A stretch of DNA of 64,000 bases from Sedimentitalea sp039941015 (GTDB lineage Bacteria > Pseudomonadota > Alphaproteobacteria > Rhodobacterales > Rhodobacteraceae), in NCBI RefSeq assembly GCF_039941015.1, contig NZ_JBDVFI010000016.1, one strand, 5' to 3'. The position numbers and the translations under genes are program-made. The notes under the pieces were generated by a model that worked only from the letters and a program-made list of their open reading frames with translations, was not told where the DNA came from and did no database searches. Below, piece after piece: positions 42,922-52,152 of the stretch (positions are counted from its first letter, which is position 1; each line of letters starts with the position of its first letter).

Positions 42922-43596
42922 CTAAAATTCATCTTCATCTGGGAAGACGCGGCGGGCAATGAACAACCCGCAAATATAAGCCTGTGGAAACCGCTGGGAC
43001 AATACAGTGTGCATTGAGCGGTAATGCGTCCCGGCAGTTAGCATGTCATCCACCACGGCGATGGCACTGGGGTGGGGCTCTGCCAAGCTTTCATCAATCG
43101 AGTAGGACGCCACCAGTTCATCAATGGTGATGCGAGTTCCCGGCGGACGTTCATGGCTTGCTATCATGGATTGGTTTTGCACAACCAAATTCCGCACATC
43201 TACATTGTTCGGTCTAATCAAGTTGCAGATTTGTTCCATGCGATTGTCATAAAGCGGGTCAGAAAGTACCTTTGATGGCGGAATGGGGACAAGGGTGCCA
43301 CCGTCAAGCCATTCATCATTGATCGCTTGGCGCAATGAGGCAGCACACCTGCGGATTGCCCCGGCCTTATAGTTCAACTGCGCTTGAGAAGCGTTCACAG
43401 GCTTTTTCAGGTTGGAAATCAGATTGTTGGTTTCGCTAAAGCTGAAATCACGCCCGGACGTTTTTTCAAATAGGAACGCCCATTGGTCGCCATCCCGAAA
43501 ATGCGGATGGTCGCCACGGTTGGTTTCATCAATTTGGGTGAAGCGGACAGGCAGATTAGCCAAGTGCGTCCCAAATGTCTTCCGGGTTGCGAACAC
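42922..43596 (-). CDS. ComF-like phosphoribosyltransferase, possible ShosT-type toxin
   Basis: 224 residues, with the PRPP-binding loop AIAVVDDMLTAGTHYRSM near residues 180-197, the signature of type I phosphoribosyltransferases. Its start overlaps the DprA-like gene by 41 bases (GTG at 43596); a TTG at the DprA stop is an alternative. The pairing of a DprA-like protein with a PRTase corresponds to the ShosTA toxin-antitoxin system, also reported as an anti-phage system, where the PRTase is the toxin. Functional assignment is by gene pairing. Confidence 0.75.
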   Translation of the reverse strand: MFATRKTFGTHLANLPVRFTQIDETNRGDHPHFRDGDQWAFLFEKTSGRDFSFSETNNLISNLKKPVNASQAQLNYKAGAIRRCAASLRQAINDEWLDGGTLVPIPPSKVLSDPLYDNRMEQICNLIRPNNVDVRNLVVQNQSMIASHERPPGTRITIDELVASYSIDESLAEPHPSAIAVVDDMLTAGTHYRSMHTVLSQRFPQAYICGLFIARRVFPDEDEF

Positions 43597-44512
43597 GAAT
43601 CGCGCCCCGTTCTGCGTAATATGCAGGCCATGAAATATCTTTGTTGTGGAAACAGCTTTCCAAAATGAACAGTTTACGCCCTTGCTGCATCGCCGCGCGC
43701 GCTTGGGTCAATGTGCCCGATGTGTCGCCGGCTTCCACAATGATCGTTCCTTCTGTCAGGGCTGACATAGTTGCGTTCCGTTCTGGGAAATAATTGCGCT
43801 TATTGCGGAAAGGTTCTTCTGAATACCGGATGACTGGAACCTGCGAAATCAACAGGTGTTCTTCCGCGATGTGGTGTTGAAGGTCTGTGTTTTCCTTGGG
43901 GTAGCTTTCACCCAATGGCGTGCCTATCACTGCAATTGTGGTGCCACCAGCTTCCAACGCGGCTGTGTGGGCGGCGCTGTCAATCCCAGTAGCCAGCCCG
44001 GACACCACAGCAAAGTTACGCTTGACCAGTTCACGCGCTAAACGTCCGGCTCTAGCCTTGCCATCATCAGAGGCCTTGCGACTGCCTACAATGCATAGCC
44101 CCCGCATTTCCGACAGTTCCCAACTGCCTTGATAGTAAAGCATTTCGACCGGGTTGCGCGCGTCCCGCAACTTCTGTGGATAATCACCAGCATGATGGAT
44201 GCGAACACCAAAGCGGTGAACCCCGGCGTTCTTTAGGTGGGCCATGACGCGCCGTGCCATGTCATCAGCGTCACCGGGTTCCACAAAGTCAGATGGCAAT
44301 GCTGCTTCATCTGCACGAAACTTGTCCGCCATCCGCTTCCACGTCATCCCCTGTGTGGCCCAGAGTGCTTCATATGCGCCCATCTCGCGCATTGGTGAAA
44401 TGGCACTGATGCCAAAATGGTCGTTGCTTAAGGCCAACTTGTTCATGGCTGACTGCGCTGACTGATATTCTGCATGTTCAGTCTTCCCCCTGTCATGCAC
44501 ATATGACTTCAA
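43556..44512 (-). CDS. DprA/Smf-like protein, possible ShosA-type antitoxin
   Basis: 318 residues. The DprA Rossmann core is complete: CIVGSRKASDDG, VVSGLATGIDSAAHTAAL, TIAVIGTPLGESYPKEN, FPERNATMSAL, and TIIVEAGDTSGTLTQARAA. A helical N-terminal domain of about 110 residues differs from chromosomal DprA, and the C-terminal winged helix is lacking. Chromosomal DprA loads RecA during transformation, but the paired PRTase gene points to a ShosA-type role. It sits between two transfer operons, in a stretch less GC-rich than its neighbours. Confidence 0.8.
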   Translation of the reverse strand: MKSYVHDRGKTEHAEYQSAQSAMNKLALSNDHFGISAISPMREMGAYEALWATQGMTWKRMADKFRADEAALPSDFVEPGDADDMARRVMAHLKNAGVHRFGVRIHHAGDYPQKLRDARNPVEMLYYQGSWELSEMRGLCIVGSRKASDDGKARAGRLARELVKRNFAVVSGLATGIDSAAHTAALEAGGTTIAVIGTPLGESYPKENTDLQHHIAEEHLLISQVPVIRYSEEPFRNKRNYFPERNATMSALTEGTIIVEAGDTSGTLTQARAAMQQGRKLFILESCFHNKDISWPAYYAERGAIRVRNPEDIWDALG

Positions 44513-44645
44513 TCTAGGCCTTGGCGCAATACCGCTGGGTTAATGGCCCCGGTTCTGGCAGGTTGACGCGACGCAAACGGTAGGGGCAAAATCCAAAGTG
44601 CTTTCGACCAGATGAAACAATTCACCCCGAGCCCTACACGACTCC

Positions 44646-45644
44646 TTACGGTTCCTCGTTTTCCAGATCGAGCGGGGGCATGTAAACCTCGACAATGCCG
44701 CGCTCGTTTCCGATCCGACCGGCCTGTATCACAACATCGATGGTCGATCGAAGATACCGCATGACTTCTGCGTATCGAAGCTGTGTCCCTGTTCCCATTA
44801 TCATGAGCGCCAACCGGTCCATCGACTTGCGCGCGGTTTGAGCGTGAAGCGTCGTGAAGGAACCGCCGTGGCCGGTGTTGATCGCTTCGATAAATGTTGC
44901 GGCTTCCGGCCCCCGCAGCTCGCCCACAATAATCCGATCCGGGCGTAGGCGCAGGGTCGCTTGCAGCAGTTTTTCCGCAGACCGCGGGCTATCCTCTGAG
45001 CGTTCCGCGATCAGGCTTACAACGTTTGATTGGCGCGGACGCAGCTCCGACGAATCCTCAATTGTGATCAGGCGTTCATGGTCTTCGATGAGCCACAGCA
45101 TCCGCCGTCCGAGTTCCGTTTTTCCGGTGGATGTTCCGCCGGAAATCACAACGTTCAATTCCAGCCGCAGAACTTCTGTCAGGAAATCGTCAACACTGCC
45201 GCTGCCTGCGATACTCTGTAGCCCGCGCAGCTTCTGGACCCGTTCTTCATCTTGGGACTGCATCACATCGCTGCGCAGAAAGCCAAACGTCTTTGGCTCG
45301 CCGGTATGGCCGGGCCGAAACACGCGGAAAGACAGGACCGTGCCATTGGCTGAGGCGGGCGCAATCACGGCCTGAATCCGGAGCATCAAGCCAACATGCT
45401 CAATCGCGGTGGACAGCAGTGGAGCAGTCGCCGTCAGCTTTGTATTGCTGTCGTTTGCGGCCATACCAGCTATATCCGCCGCCGCCATCGGGTCTATGTC
45501 TTGTTCTTCGGCGCGAACCATCCGGGCGATCCCTTGTCGCTCGACAAAACAATGCCCATCGCCATTCACGACAATCTCGATCACAGTTTGATCCTCGAAA
45601 AGAGGATCAAACGCCGTGAGGTATTGCGAAAGGTATCCGGCCAT
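44646..45644 (-). CDS. virB11: VirB11, type IV secretion hexameric ATPase
   Basis: 332 residues with Walker A GGTSTGKT (169-176) and the VirB11/GspE Asp and His boxes (LITIEDSSELRP, NTGHGGSFTTLHAQTARKS). Last gene of the virB operon, starting one base after the virB10 stop. It powers pilus assembly and DNA transfer at the inner membrane. Confidence 0.95.
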   Translation of the reverse strand: MAGYLSQYLTAFDPLFEDQTVIEIVVNGDGHCFVERQGIARMVRAEEQDIDPMAAADIAGMAANDSNTKLTATAPLLSTAIEHVGLMLRIQAVIAPASANGTVLSFRVFRPGHTGEPKTFGFLRSDVMQSQDEERVQKLRGLQSIAGSGSVDDFLTEVLRLELNVVISGGTSTGKTELGRRMLWLIEDHERLITIEDSSELRPRQSNVVSLIAERSEDSPRSAEKLLQATLRLRPDRIIVGELRGPEAATFIEAINTGHGGSFTTLHAQTARKSMDRLALMIMGTGTQLRYAEVMRYLRSTIDVVIQAGRIGNERGIVEVYMPPLDLENEEP

Positions 45645-45645
45645 A

Positions 45646-46950
45646 TCAGAACAATTCCAGGTCGCTCGTAACCATCACCATGATTATGTCGCCATGATCG
45701 ACGGTGATGATCGGGCCAAGGGTCAGGTATTCTGCCACCACCTCGCTCGCGGTGTCGGCTGCGGCACCGCCAACATTGTCTATGACCACTTGCGTCTCTT
45801 CACTATCGGTGTTGGCGGATGCGATTGCGGGAAGTGCTGCGAACACCGAAATGAGGGCGGCCGCACCGAACCGCTGACCAAAGCGCGTGTTGACGTTGCC
45901 CGTCAGACCAGAACGGCCCAGACGATCCGATCCGTAAGCATCCAGATCAACCACCTGTCCATCGGGCGTCACAATCCTGTCCCATGCGACCAGAACGCGG
46001 CGTTGCCCGAGAGATACCCCGTTGGAGTAGCGCCCAAACATTTGTGAGCCACGTGGGATCAAGACCTGGTGCATGTCGAAGGACCAAATGTCATGCGAAA
46101 CGGTGCTGGAGATCGTGCCTGATAGTTCCGAGTTGATGCCTGTCGTCAGCGTGGCTTCGATCACGGTGCCTTGCATGACCGTGTTGGAGGGTGCACCGAT
46201 CACTCGTGATTGTGTCGCCGTGATGCTTTTGGAACCGCTGCGAACGAACGCTTCGTCGCCCTTGTATTCACGTTCATCGCCATCTGCCGAGCCACCGGAG
46301 AGGCCATCAATAGGACTGTTGATCTGCGCCTCTGAAATTGCCTGTGCTTCTGCGCGGCGACGTTCGAGTTCCTGTCTGCGCTGTTCCTGTTCTTCGGCCA
46401 GCCGTTGTTCTTTGAGCGAGGCGGTGTCGGCCAGTTGCAGCCGCATTTCCATCCCTTCCAGTTCCGACTGCTGTCGTCGAACGTCGCGCCGCAGCTGATC
46501 CCGCTCGCCGGTGAGCGACGACATTTCAGCTTCCCGGCTTTCCATGTCGCGCGTCAGGCCATCAAGTTGTGCCTGTAGCTGTTCAAGCCGTACTGTATCG
46601 ACGATCGGCGCAGACGGGGTTTGGTCTCGAGCTTCTTTAAGGATCCGTTCGAGTTCGGCCACCCGTGACCGCAGCGCCTGTTCAGCTTCACTTGGGCCTT
46701 GCTCTGTGGGCGGGAAGCCCGGCGAGATGACCGGACTCAAACCGCCATTGGTATCACGCGGAAACTCGCGAGACTCTGACGTGTCCAGGATTGGCCCCAT
46801 TGGGCCTCGATCCTGTTTTATCCAGTATGCGACACCAGCTCCACCTGCGGCGAGGCCAGTGACCAAGGCAACTGCAGCCAGGACGGCAGTATTTGGGGCC
46901 TTCCTGCCACCTTTGAGACGGGCGGTGCGGTTTTCCATTTGGTCAGCCAT
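45646..46950 (-). CDS. virB10: VirB10, core-complex envelope-spanning protein
   Basis: 434 residues from an ATG at 46950. Cytoplasmic basic tail, one membrane helix (about 22-42), a proline/charged and coiled-coil region (residues about 85-210, rich in L, E, Q and R), then the conserved C-terminal beta domain with SVTSGTV-type outer-membrane region (VLIPRGSQMFGRY, GSDRLGRSGLTG). Forms the core channel with VirB7 and VirB9. Confidence 0.94.
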   Translation of the reverse strand: MADQMENRTARLKGGRKAPNTAVLAAVALVTGLAAGGAGVAYWIKQDRGPMGPILDTSESREFPRDTNGGLSPVISPGFPPTEQGPSEAEQALRSRVAELERILKEARDQTPSAPIVDTVRLEQLQAQLDGLTRDMESREAEMSSLTGERDQLRRDVRRQQSELEGMEMRLQLADTASLKEQRLAEEQEQRRQELERRRAEAQAISEAQINSPIDGLSGGSADGDEREYKGDEAFVRSGSKSITATQSRVIGAPSNTVMQGTVIEATLTTGINSELSGTISSTVSHDIWSFDMHQVLIPRGSQMFGRYSNGVSLGQRRVLVAWDRIVTPDGQVVDLDAYGSDRLGRSGLTGNVNTRFGQRFGAAALISVFAALPAIASANTDSEETQVVIDNVGGAAADTASEVVAEYLTLGPIITVDHGDIIMVMVTSDLELF

Positions 46951-46951
46951 T

Positions 46952-47644
46952 TTACACGTCTCCACTCTGGATGCAGATATACTGATCGCCATAGCGGATT
47001 ACCCAGCGATCCGACCGCCGCCCGACCGTCGATCTGGTGCCATCGGTCCTGCCGTTGACGATGTATTCCCTGCCCTGGGCATCGGCGCGGTAGATGCTGG
47101 GCGTCGGCGCATCCGTTCCAAATTGAAAATATGTCCGCTGGCCATCGTCCCACACTCGAATTGGCGCTATTTCCGCCCCCTTTGATTTTGCAGTGATGGC
47201 ATAGGTTTTCGGCAGTCCAGCAGGCACGCGGGTTTTCGACGCGCTGCCACCGCCACCTGACGGGGCGGAAAAATTGACCGCGTAATGAGGGCGGCGATTG
47301 GCGCTCTCATGCAGTTCGACCAGATAGAAACGCCGATTGGTCACGATCACGCCGTTGGTCACTGCACCGGCAATCACCGGTTTGACCAATATGGCGTTTC
47401 CGCCATCCGTGTCTGCAAACACGAAACTCTCGGTGTCACCGGCCTTGAAGTCTAGGAACCGTTCGCCTTCGGCAAGGGTTATAAGCGTCACACGCTTGAG
47501 CCGCGTGTTGATCTTGTACACCTGACCTTTCTGATAGACCGCCGTGGCGCTGCGCGCGTCCACGCGCATCGCTTTTGGTGTTGCTTCGGAGAGGGCGGGA
47601 GCGGCCAGACTTGCCAGAAGCGCGGCACACGCAAACGTTTTCAT
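46952..47644 (-). CDS. virB9: VirB9, core-complex protein
   Basis: 230 residues, starting in an ATGA overlap with virB8. Signal peptide about 1-20 (...APALSEA). Two beta domains: N-terminal VDARSATAVYQKGQVYKI, and a C-terminal domain with RVWDDGQRTYFQFGTDAPTPSIY, the typical VirB9/CagX signature. Confidence 0.94.
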   Translation of the reverse strand: MKTFACAALLASLAAPALSEATPKAMRVDARSATAVYQKGQVYKINTRLKRVTLITLAEGERFLDFKAGDTESFVFADTDGGNAILVKPVIAGAVTNGVIVTNRRFYLVELHESANRRPHYAVNFSAPSGGGGSASKTRVPAGLPKTYAITAKSKGAEIAPIRVWDDGQRTYFQFGTDAPTPSIYRADAQGREYIVNGRTDGTRSTVGRRSDRWVIRYGDQYICIQSGDV

Positions 47645-48396
47645 TCGGTCTTTCCTTCCGATGCAACACGGTAGCCCACGACCTGAAACCCAAATGGGTT
47701 CTGCCAAAGCAGAAGGTTGTTATCGACCGTTGAGGGGTTGAAAACAAAGGTGACAGTAGCGACGAAATCGCCTTGTTGTGTGGGCGCGTTCGGACGCCGT
47801 AATGTCTTGGAAAAGCGCACTTGTGCGGTATCGTCGTCGATCATCACCACATTGGTAATGGACACCTCAACCTTACCATCGGTGCCATAGAGTTCCGGTG
47901 GGTAGTTGCTGTGTCCGGGCGTCCACTTCTCTTCAAGCGGACGGCGCACATTGAGGGACGAGCGTTTGAACACCGACAAGATACGATATTCGTTGTCGTC
48001 CACATCGTAGGTTTCACGATCACGCACATAGCCATAGATCAGGCTTTCCACGACCGCCCTCTGTTGATCGACGGAGGCCCGTTGGACCGATACAGCGCGC
48101 TCCGCGATGCCGGTGTCCCGATCAACGATTGCGAGGTAGGCTTCTGTCTGGTTCTTCGCCAGGCCATAGGCGCCGACGCCAACACCTGACAGGCCCGCCA
48201 CAAGCCCGATCACGGCCACTAACCACGCCCGCTTTTCGCGCTGGTGCAGCCCTAAAACCGTCTCGGCTATGAAGTAGCTTCCGCCTGCTTCGCTTGCGGC
48301 AGCGACAGCCTTTTCCACTTCGGCACGATCGTTCGCCTCAACCTTTGCAAGCGTCGGTTTGAGAATCCTTCTCTGTTCAGCAGTCAGGCGTGCCAT
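47641..48396 (-). CDS. virB8: VirB8, inner-membrane assembly factor
   Basis: 251 residues from an ATG at 48396 (GGGAG six bases upstream). A cytoplasmic N-terminal helix region precedes a membrane helix (AWLVAVIGLVAGLSGVGVGAYGLA). The periplasmic NTF2-like VirB8 domain (YVRDRETYDVDD, ..RFSKTLRRPN..) ends the protein. Confidence 0.93.
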   Translation of the reverse strand: MARLTAEQRRILKPTLAKVEANDRAEVEKAVAAASEAGGSYFIAETVLGLHQREKRAWLVAVIGLVAGLSGVGVGAYGLAKNQTEAYLAIVDRDTGIAERAVSVQRASVDQQRAVVESLIYGYVRDRETYDVDDNEYRILSVFKRSSLNVRRPLEEKWTPGHSNYPPELYGTDGKVEVSITNVVMIDDDTAQVRFSKTLRRPNAPTQQGDFVATVTFVFNPSTVDNNLLLWQNPFGFQVVGYRVASEGKTE

Positions 48397-48429
48397 GCTG
48401 TTCTCCCACATACGGAATTGAATTTGCGT

Positions 48430-49506
48430 TTACGTCTTGGCCTTCGCCCGATGGCGCTCGTTTGACTCTCGCGCGAACTGCACGTCGCGCCTTCGCTGGA
48501 CGTAGCGCCCCGCGGCGTTATCCGACAGACGCGCACCGGCGCTCGCCAGCTTCATATCCAGGGCCGATCCGAACCGACGCGTTTGGGCTGCGCGTTGAGC
48601 TGTCTCGCCACCCGTGGACGCGCCGCTCAAAACCTGTCGGCCAGCGCCTTTGGAGATTTCACCGGCTTTGACCATTGGACGACCCACGATGCTGAGGGCT
48701 TGCGGGGCGATGCCTCCGAGATTGAGCTGACCTGTGATGTTGGACGCAATCTGCGGAATGGTCAGGAGCGCATAGATGCCGACGATAATAATGACCACGA
48801 CGCCAGTAATCCCGATCAAGGTTGTGTTCGAGCTTGTGTCGAAAGCGCGCGTTGCGACGGAGGCAATGAACCCCATCACGCCAGCGGCAGCGACCGGGTA
48901 CATAAAGTATCCGACAAGCGACGAAACCCACGCTTCAAAGAGAAACTGCGTTCGGTTGAGGCAGGTGGCGGCGATAGCGAACGGCGCAAGCCCGATCAGA
49001 ATACCAATCATGATTTTTGCAAATCCGGCAACCAGAATGTAAGCCGCTTGAAGGCCCGCCAGCATCAGATACATGATCGCGCCAAGAAATCCGCGAGCGA
49101 TAGCGCTTTCGGCCTTAATCACTGACGCCGCTGTTTCCTGTGCTTGATCGGCAAAACCTTCCGCTAGAGCGACAGAAGATGCTGCTCCGCTTCCGTTTGC
49201 GACGGAAAACAGCGCCGTGACGAGCGCATCGCCGGTGTTCGTCAGAGCGTCATAGATCACTTCAAAATTGGTCCATGACAGGCCGAAAGTAAAAATAAGG
49301 ATGATCCGAAGAACCAGTTGCGTCAGATCGCCTGTCCGTACCGCAAATACACCCAGGCTCACCGCCAGACCGAAAACACCGAAGGCAAGCGTCGCAACAA
49401 TGGTAATCATGCCACCAAAATTGGAAGCCACGGCAACGAACGTGCCCTGCGCAGCGCCACTTACAGCACTGTCAATAAAGCCCATAATGTCCGCGACGAT
49501 TGCCAT
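48430..49506 (-). CDS. virB6: VirB6, polytopic channel component
   Basis: 358 residues with at least five membrane segments and the TrbL/VirB6 pattern (TFGLSWTNFEVIYDALTNTGDAL, IGLAPFAIAATCLNRTQFLFEAWV). A charged C-terminal tail of about 70 residues follows. Part of the inner-membrane channel. Confidence 0.92.
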   Translation of the reverse strand: MAIVADIMGFIDSAVSGAAQGTFVAVASNFGGMITIVATLAFGVFGLAVSLGVFAVRTGDLTQLVLRIILIFTFGLSWTNFEVIYDALTNTGDALVTALFSVANGSGAASSVALAEGFADQAQETAASVIKAESAIARGFLGAIMYLMLAGLQAAYILVAGFAKIMIGILIGLAPFAIAATCLNRTQFLFEAWVSSLVGYFMYPVAAAGVMGFIASVATRAFDTSSNTTLIGITGVVVIIIVGIYALLTIPQIASNITGQLNLGGIAPQALSIVGRPMVKAGEISKGAGRQVLSGASTGGETAQRAAQTRRFGSALDMKLASAGARLSDNAAGRYVQRRRDVQFARESNERHRAKAKT

Positions 49507-49516
49507 TCAAAGCGCC

Positions 49517-50068
49517 TCAGTCGATCGTCATGCGAATGTCGCACATCTGGTCATAGTCGCGCTTGATTCCGTTCCGCATCCGGTGAGGGACGGCGGTGTA
49601 GAGTCGAAAGTTGTCGACGCCTTTTACCAACGCCTCGAAACTCGAAACGGCGATCCCCCAATCGGCAGTCAGGGTCGCGCAAGTGCAGTCTTGTGCTTCA
49701 ATGGCATTGCCATAGGCCATCCACTCGTAAATGAACGCCTTGGAGATACCGATATTGGATTGTCGCCAATCGTCGCTCGAGGAAAAGTCGTGCGCCGGGC
49801 GGTATTCGGCGACGTGGCCATTGCAATCCGACACCTGACGAGGACGGTTAGCGTGATCCGCCCCCTCGCTTTTCTGTGGCACCGACCAACTAAAAAAGCC
49901 CATTTCAATAGCCCGGTTCTGGATCAAATTTGCGTATTCATTCTGTGTGCTTTTGTCTTTCGGCGTCAGGTGACGCTCTCCGTCGCGAATGACTGACTGG
50001 TTGCTTTGCGCCAGGGCAGGGGCGGTCAGAGCGGCAATGGTTACGCTGGTCAAAAGAAGGTGTTTCAT
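49517..50068 (-). CDS. Secreted hypothetical protein within the virB operon
   Basis: 183 residues after AGAAAGGAACCG. Signal peptide about 1-20 (...APALAQ). It contains several cysteines (VSDCNGHV, EAQDCTCATL, YDQMCDIRM), which suggests disulphide bonds in the periplasm. Its place between virB5 and virB6 suggests an envelope role in conjugation such as an exclusion or accessory factor. No family was recognised. Confidence 0.65.
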   Translation of the reverse strand: MKHLLLTSVTIAALTAPALAQSNQSVIRDGERHLTPKDKSTQNEYANLIQNRAIEMGFFSWSVPQKSEGADHANRPRQVSDCNGHVAEYRPAHDFSSSDDWRQSNIGISKAFIYEWMAYGNAIEAQDCTCATLTADWGIAVSSFEALVKGVDNFRLYTAVPHRMRNGIKRDYDQMCDIRMTID

Positions 50069-50082
50069 GGTTCGGTTCCTTT

Positions 50083-50868
50083 CTAATCGGCAGTGTCGGT
50101 GGACATGAGATCGAGATATTTCTGTTCTTCGGCGAGAGTGGCCGCTGACATGACGCCAGCCTGGCCGAGACCAATCGTCTGGGCCGCTTCGAGCTGCCAG
50201 ATGTTCGCCAGTGCCACACCCATTTCCGCTGTCATACGGGTGTTCAGGTCGATGGCGGCCTTCATGCCCTTCGTGTCCGGTATATTGCCCGTCAATTTCG
50301 TAATGCGGTCGAGGCTTTTGCTGGCCGCTGCCTGCGAGGCTTCTGCCGCGACACCCATCATGGCGCCGGTATTCCCTTGCGCGCCGATCCGAGCCTTTGC
50401 CGGTTCGGTGCTGTTTGCAAGCGCCGCCATTTGTTCTGTCGTTGTTCCAACGCTTGTGAAAATCTTTTCGACAATCGTACTGGTTTTGGTATCCCCGATT
50501 TTCCCATCGGTGCCGACAGCATCCCACTGGCCACGCAACGCATCCGCCACCGTGGCCCGGAGATCGGGAATTTCCGGTATCAGGTCTTTGATCCATTCAC
50601 CGCTCAACAGCATCTTTACTTGATCGTAGCTATCACGCAGGGCAGCAATCTGATTTTCCATCAGCTTGATTTGCTCGATCATCTTGAGCGTTTGATCGTC
50701 CAGCTTGAGATTCTGCTTGATGGCCTCGTCGAGCTGCAACTGAGCTTCTGTCAACATCTGCTTGAGTTGAACGATGGACGATACGTCGATTGTGGGAACA
50801 CCCTGGGCAGCGGCAGAGCCACCGGTTACGGCCAGGATCAATGCAGATGTCGCGAGAAACGTCTTCAT
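50083..50868 (-). CDS. virB5: VirB5, minor pilin / pilus-tip protein
   Basis: 261 residues, starting in ATGA overlap with the preceding gene. Signal peptide about 1-21 (...GGSAAAQG). Mostly helical, with IDVSSIVQLKQMLTEAQLQ and long coiled-coil helices, as in VirB5/TraC. Its N- and C-terminal parts resemble those of the chimeric protein encoded just upstream. Confidence 0.88.
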   Translation of the reverse strand: MKTFLATSALILAVTGGSAAAQGVPTIDVSSIVQLKQMLTEAQLQLDEAIKQNLKLDDQTLKMIEQIKLMENQIAALRDSYDQVKMLLSGEWIKDLIPEIPDLRATVADALRGQWDAVGTDGKIGDTKTSTIVEKIFTSVGTTTEQMAALANSTEPAKARIGAQGNTGAMMGVAAEASQAAASKSLDRITKLTGNIPDTKGMKAAIDLNTRMTAEMGVALANIWQLEAAQTIGLGQAGVMSAATLAEEQKYLDLMSTDTAD

Positions 50869-51983
50869 TGTGTCAGTCCTTCCATGAATTTCTGATCGCG
50901 CGCGTATGCCGCATAAATCGAGCTGTATTGCACCCACTCCGCACGGCGCTTCGCCGCCATGAGGCGCGTCAGAACGGCGCTCATACGAGCGACTTCCGCC
51001 TTGGCGTAGGTGTTGAGATCCATCGCTTCTTTGGTTGACGCTGATGCTGATATTTTTTTCAGTATCTCCTGCAACCGCGACAGCGATTGAATGAGAATTT
51101 CCTGGCTGTGTCCGGCATAGGATATGGCCGCGTCCGAAATGTTCGACATTTCCGCAAGCGCAATATCTTCCGGCGCCAGCGTCCCAACCTGGGCCGCACC
51201 GCTCATCCGGGAGGCATACTCATTGTAGTAGCCCGTGACCCGAACAACATAGTCCTGCGTTTCAGGATAAGGCGGGATGCCATTGTATTTCATCACCGCA
51301 CCGGGACCGGCGTTGTATGCCGCCAGAGCAATGGGCATGCTCTTGAACCGCTTGACCTGTTGCACCAGGTATCGAGCCCCGCCATCCAACTGTAACCGAG
51401 GGTCTTCGTAGTAGGCAGGATAGATACCAAGGTCCTTGGCGGTGTCGGGAATAATCTGCGTCAATCCAAACGCCGCTTTTGGCGATCGGGCGCCGATCTG
51501 GAACCGACTTTCCTGTTTGATGAGCGCCTGGAACCAGCTCCTGAACTCTGCCGGATTGACACCGATTGCAGCCAGGGCAGGGTTGCTGCCATGCTTCACC
51601 GCCGTTTCGGCAATCATCAGCTCGATTGTCTCGCGCGTATCGCCAAAGAGCCGGGACGCATACGGGCTGTTGTCGTCAATCGAATAGACCGCACCCGCAA
51701 CCATTCCATCCAGACCTTCAAGGTCAGTTGTCATGCCCGTTGAGCCGCGCAGCATGTTGATCGTATCTTGCAGCGCCAAAATCTGGTCCGCCCGTGATCC
51801 TAGTTGGTTTTCCAGTTCCTCATTGGTCTGCACCACTTCTGCGTGTTTCGCCTGGGTACCAGAGAGAAGCTGTTTCAGGCGCGCAACAGCCGACACATCC
51901 ACTTCCGGCACACCCTGCGCTGCGGGCGTAGAGGTAGATAACGCGAACGCGACAGGGAGCAGAAATTTGCCCAACTTACTCAC
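50865..51983 (-). CDS. VirB5-like protein with an inserted lytic transglycosylase domain
   Basis: 372 residues with a GTG start overlapping the lipoprotein stop. The N-terminal segment (AAQGVPEVDVSAVARLKQLLSGTQA) closely parallels VirB5 of the next gene. The middle is an SLT transglycosylase (catalytic Glu in ALIKQESRFQ, then GLTQIIPDTAKDLG, GGARYLVQQ and ALAAYNAGPGAV). The C-terminal helices (MDLNTYAKAEVARMSAVLTRLMAAKR) again resemble VirB5. A separate VirB1-type transglycosylase exists at 55077. The domain order suggests an enzyme delivered with, or as part of, the pilus tip. Confidence 0.85.
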   Translation of the reverse strand: MSKLGKFLLPVAFALSTSTPAAQGVPEVDVSAVARLKQLLSGTQAKHAEVVQTNEELENQLGSRADQILALQDTINMLRGSTGMTTDLEGLDGMVAGAVYSIDDNSPYASRLFGDTRETIELMIAETAVKHGSNPALAAIGVNPAEFRSWFQALIKQESRFQIGARSPKAAFGLTQIIPDTAKDLGIYPAYYEDPRLQLDGGARYLVQQVKRFKSMPIALAAYNAGPGAVMKYNGIPPYPETQDYVVRVTGYYNEYASRMSGAAQVGTLAPEDIALAEMSNISDAAISYAGHSQEILIQSLSRLQEILKKISASASTKEAMDLNTYAKAEVARMSAVLTRLMAAKRRAEWVQYSSIYAAYARDQKFMEGLTQ

Positions 51984-52152
51984 TGATCACAATCCAGTCG
52001 GTGCAGCTCACAGCACCCGGTTCGGATTGCACGAACGACATGGACCCAGACGTCGTTGGCCCAGGCGACCAGCAGTTGGTTTTCCGGCCTTGATAGTCCG
52101 CGCAAGCGCTTAAACTGGCCAAAGCCATCAGGACCAATCTTGCCTTACTCAT
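51976..52152 (-). CDS. virB7: VirB7-like small lipoprotein
   Basis: 58 residues with a lipoprotein signal and lipobox (LASLSAC, cysteine about residue 17). A conserved-type tail follows (CWSPGPTTSGSMSFVQSEPGAVSCTDW). It overlaps virB4 by eight bases and the chimeric gene by eight bases. Size, lipobox and operon position fit VirB7, which anchors VirB9 at the outer membrane. Confidence 0.75.
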   Translation of the reverse strand: MSKARLVLMALASLSACADYQGRKTNCWSPGPTTSGSMSFVQSEPGAVSCTDWIVISE

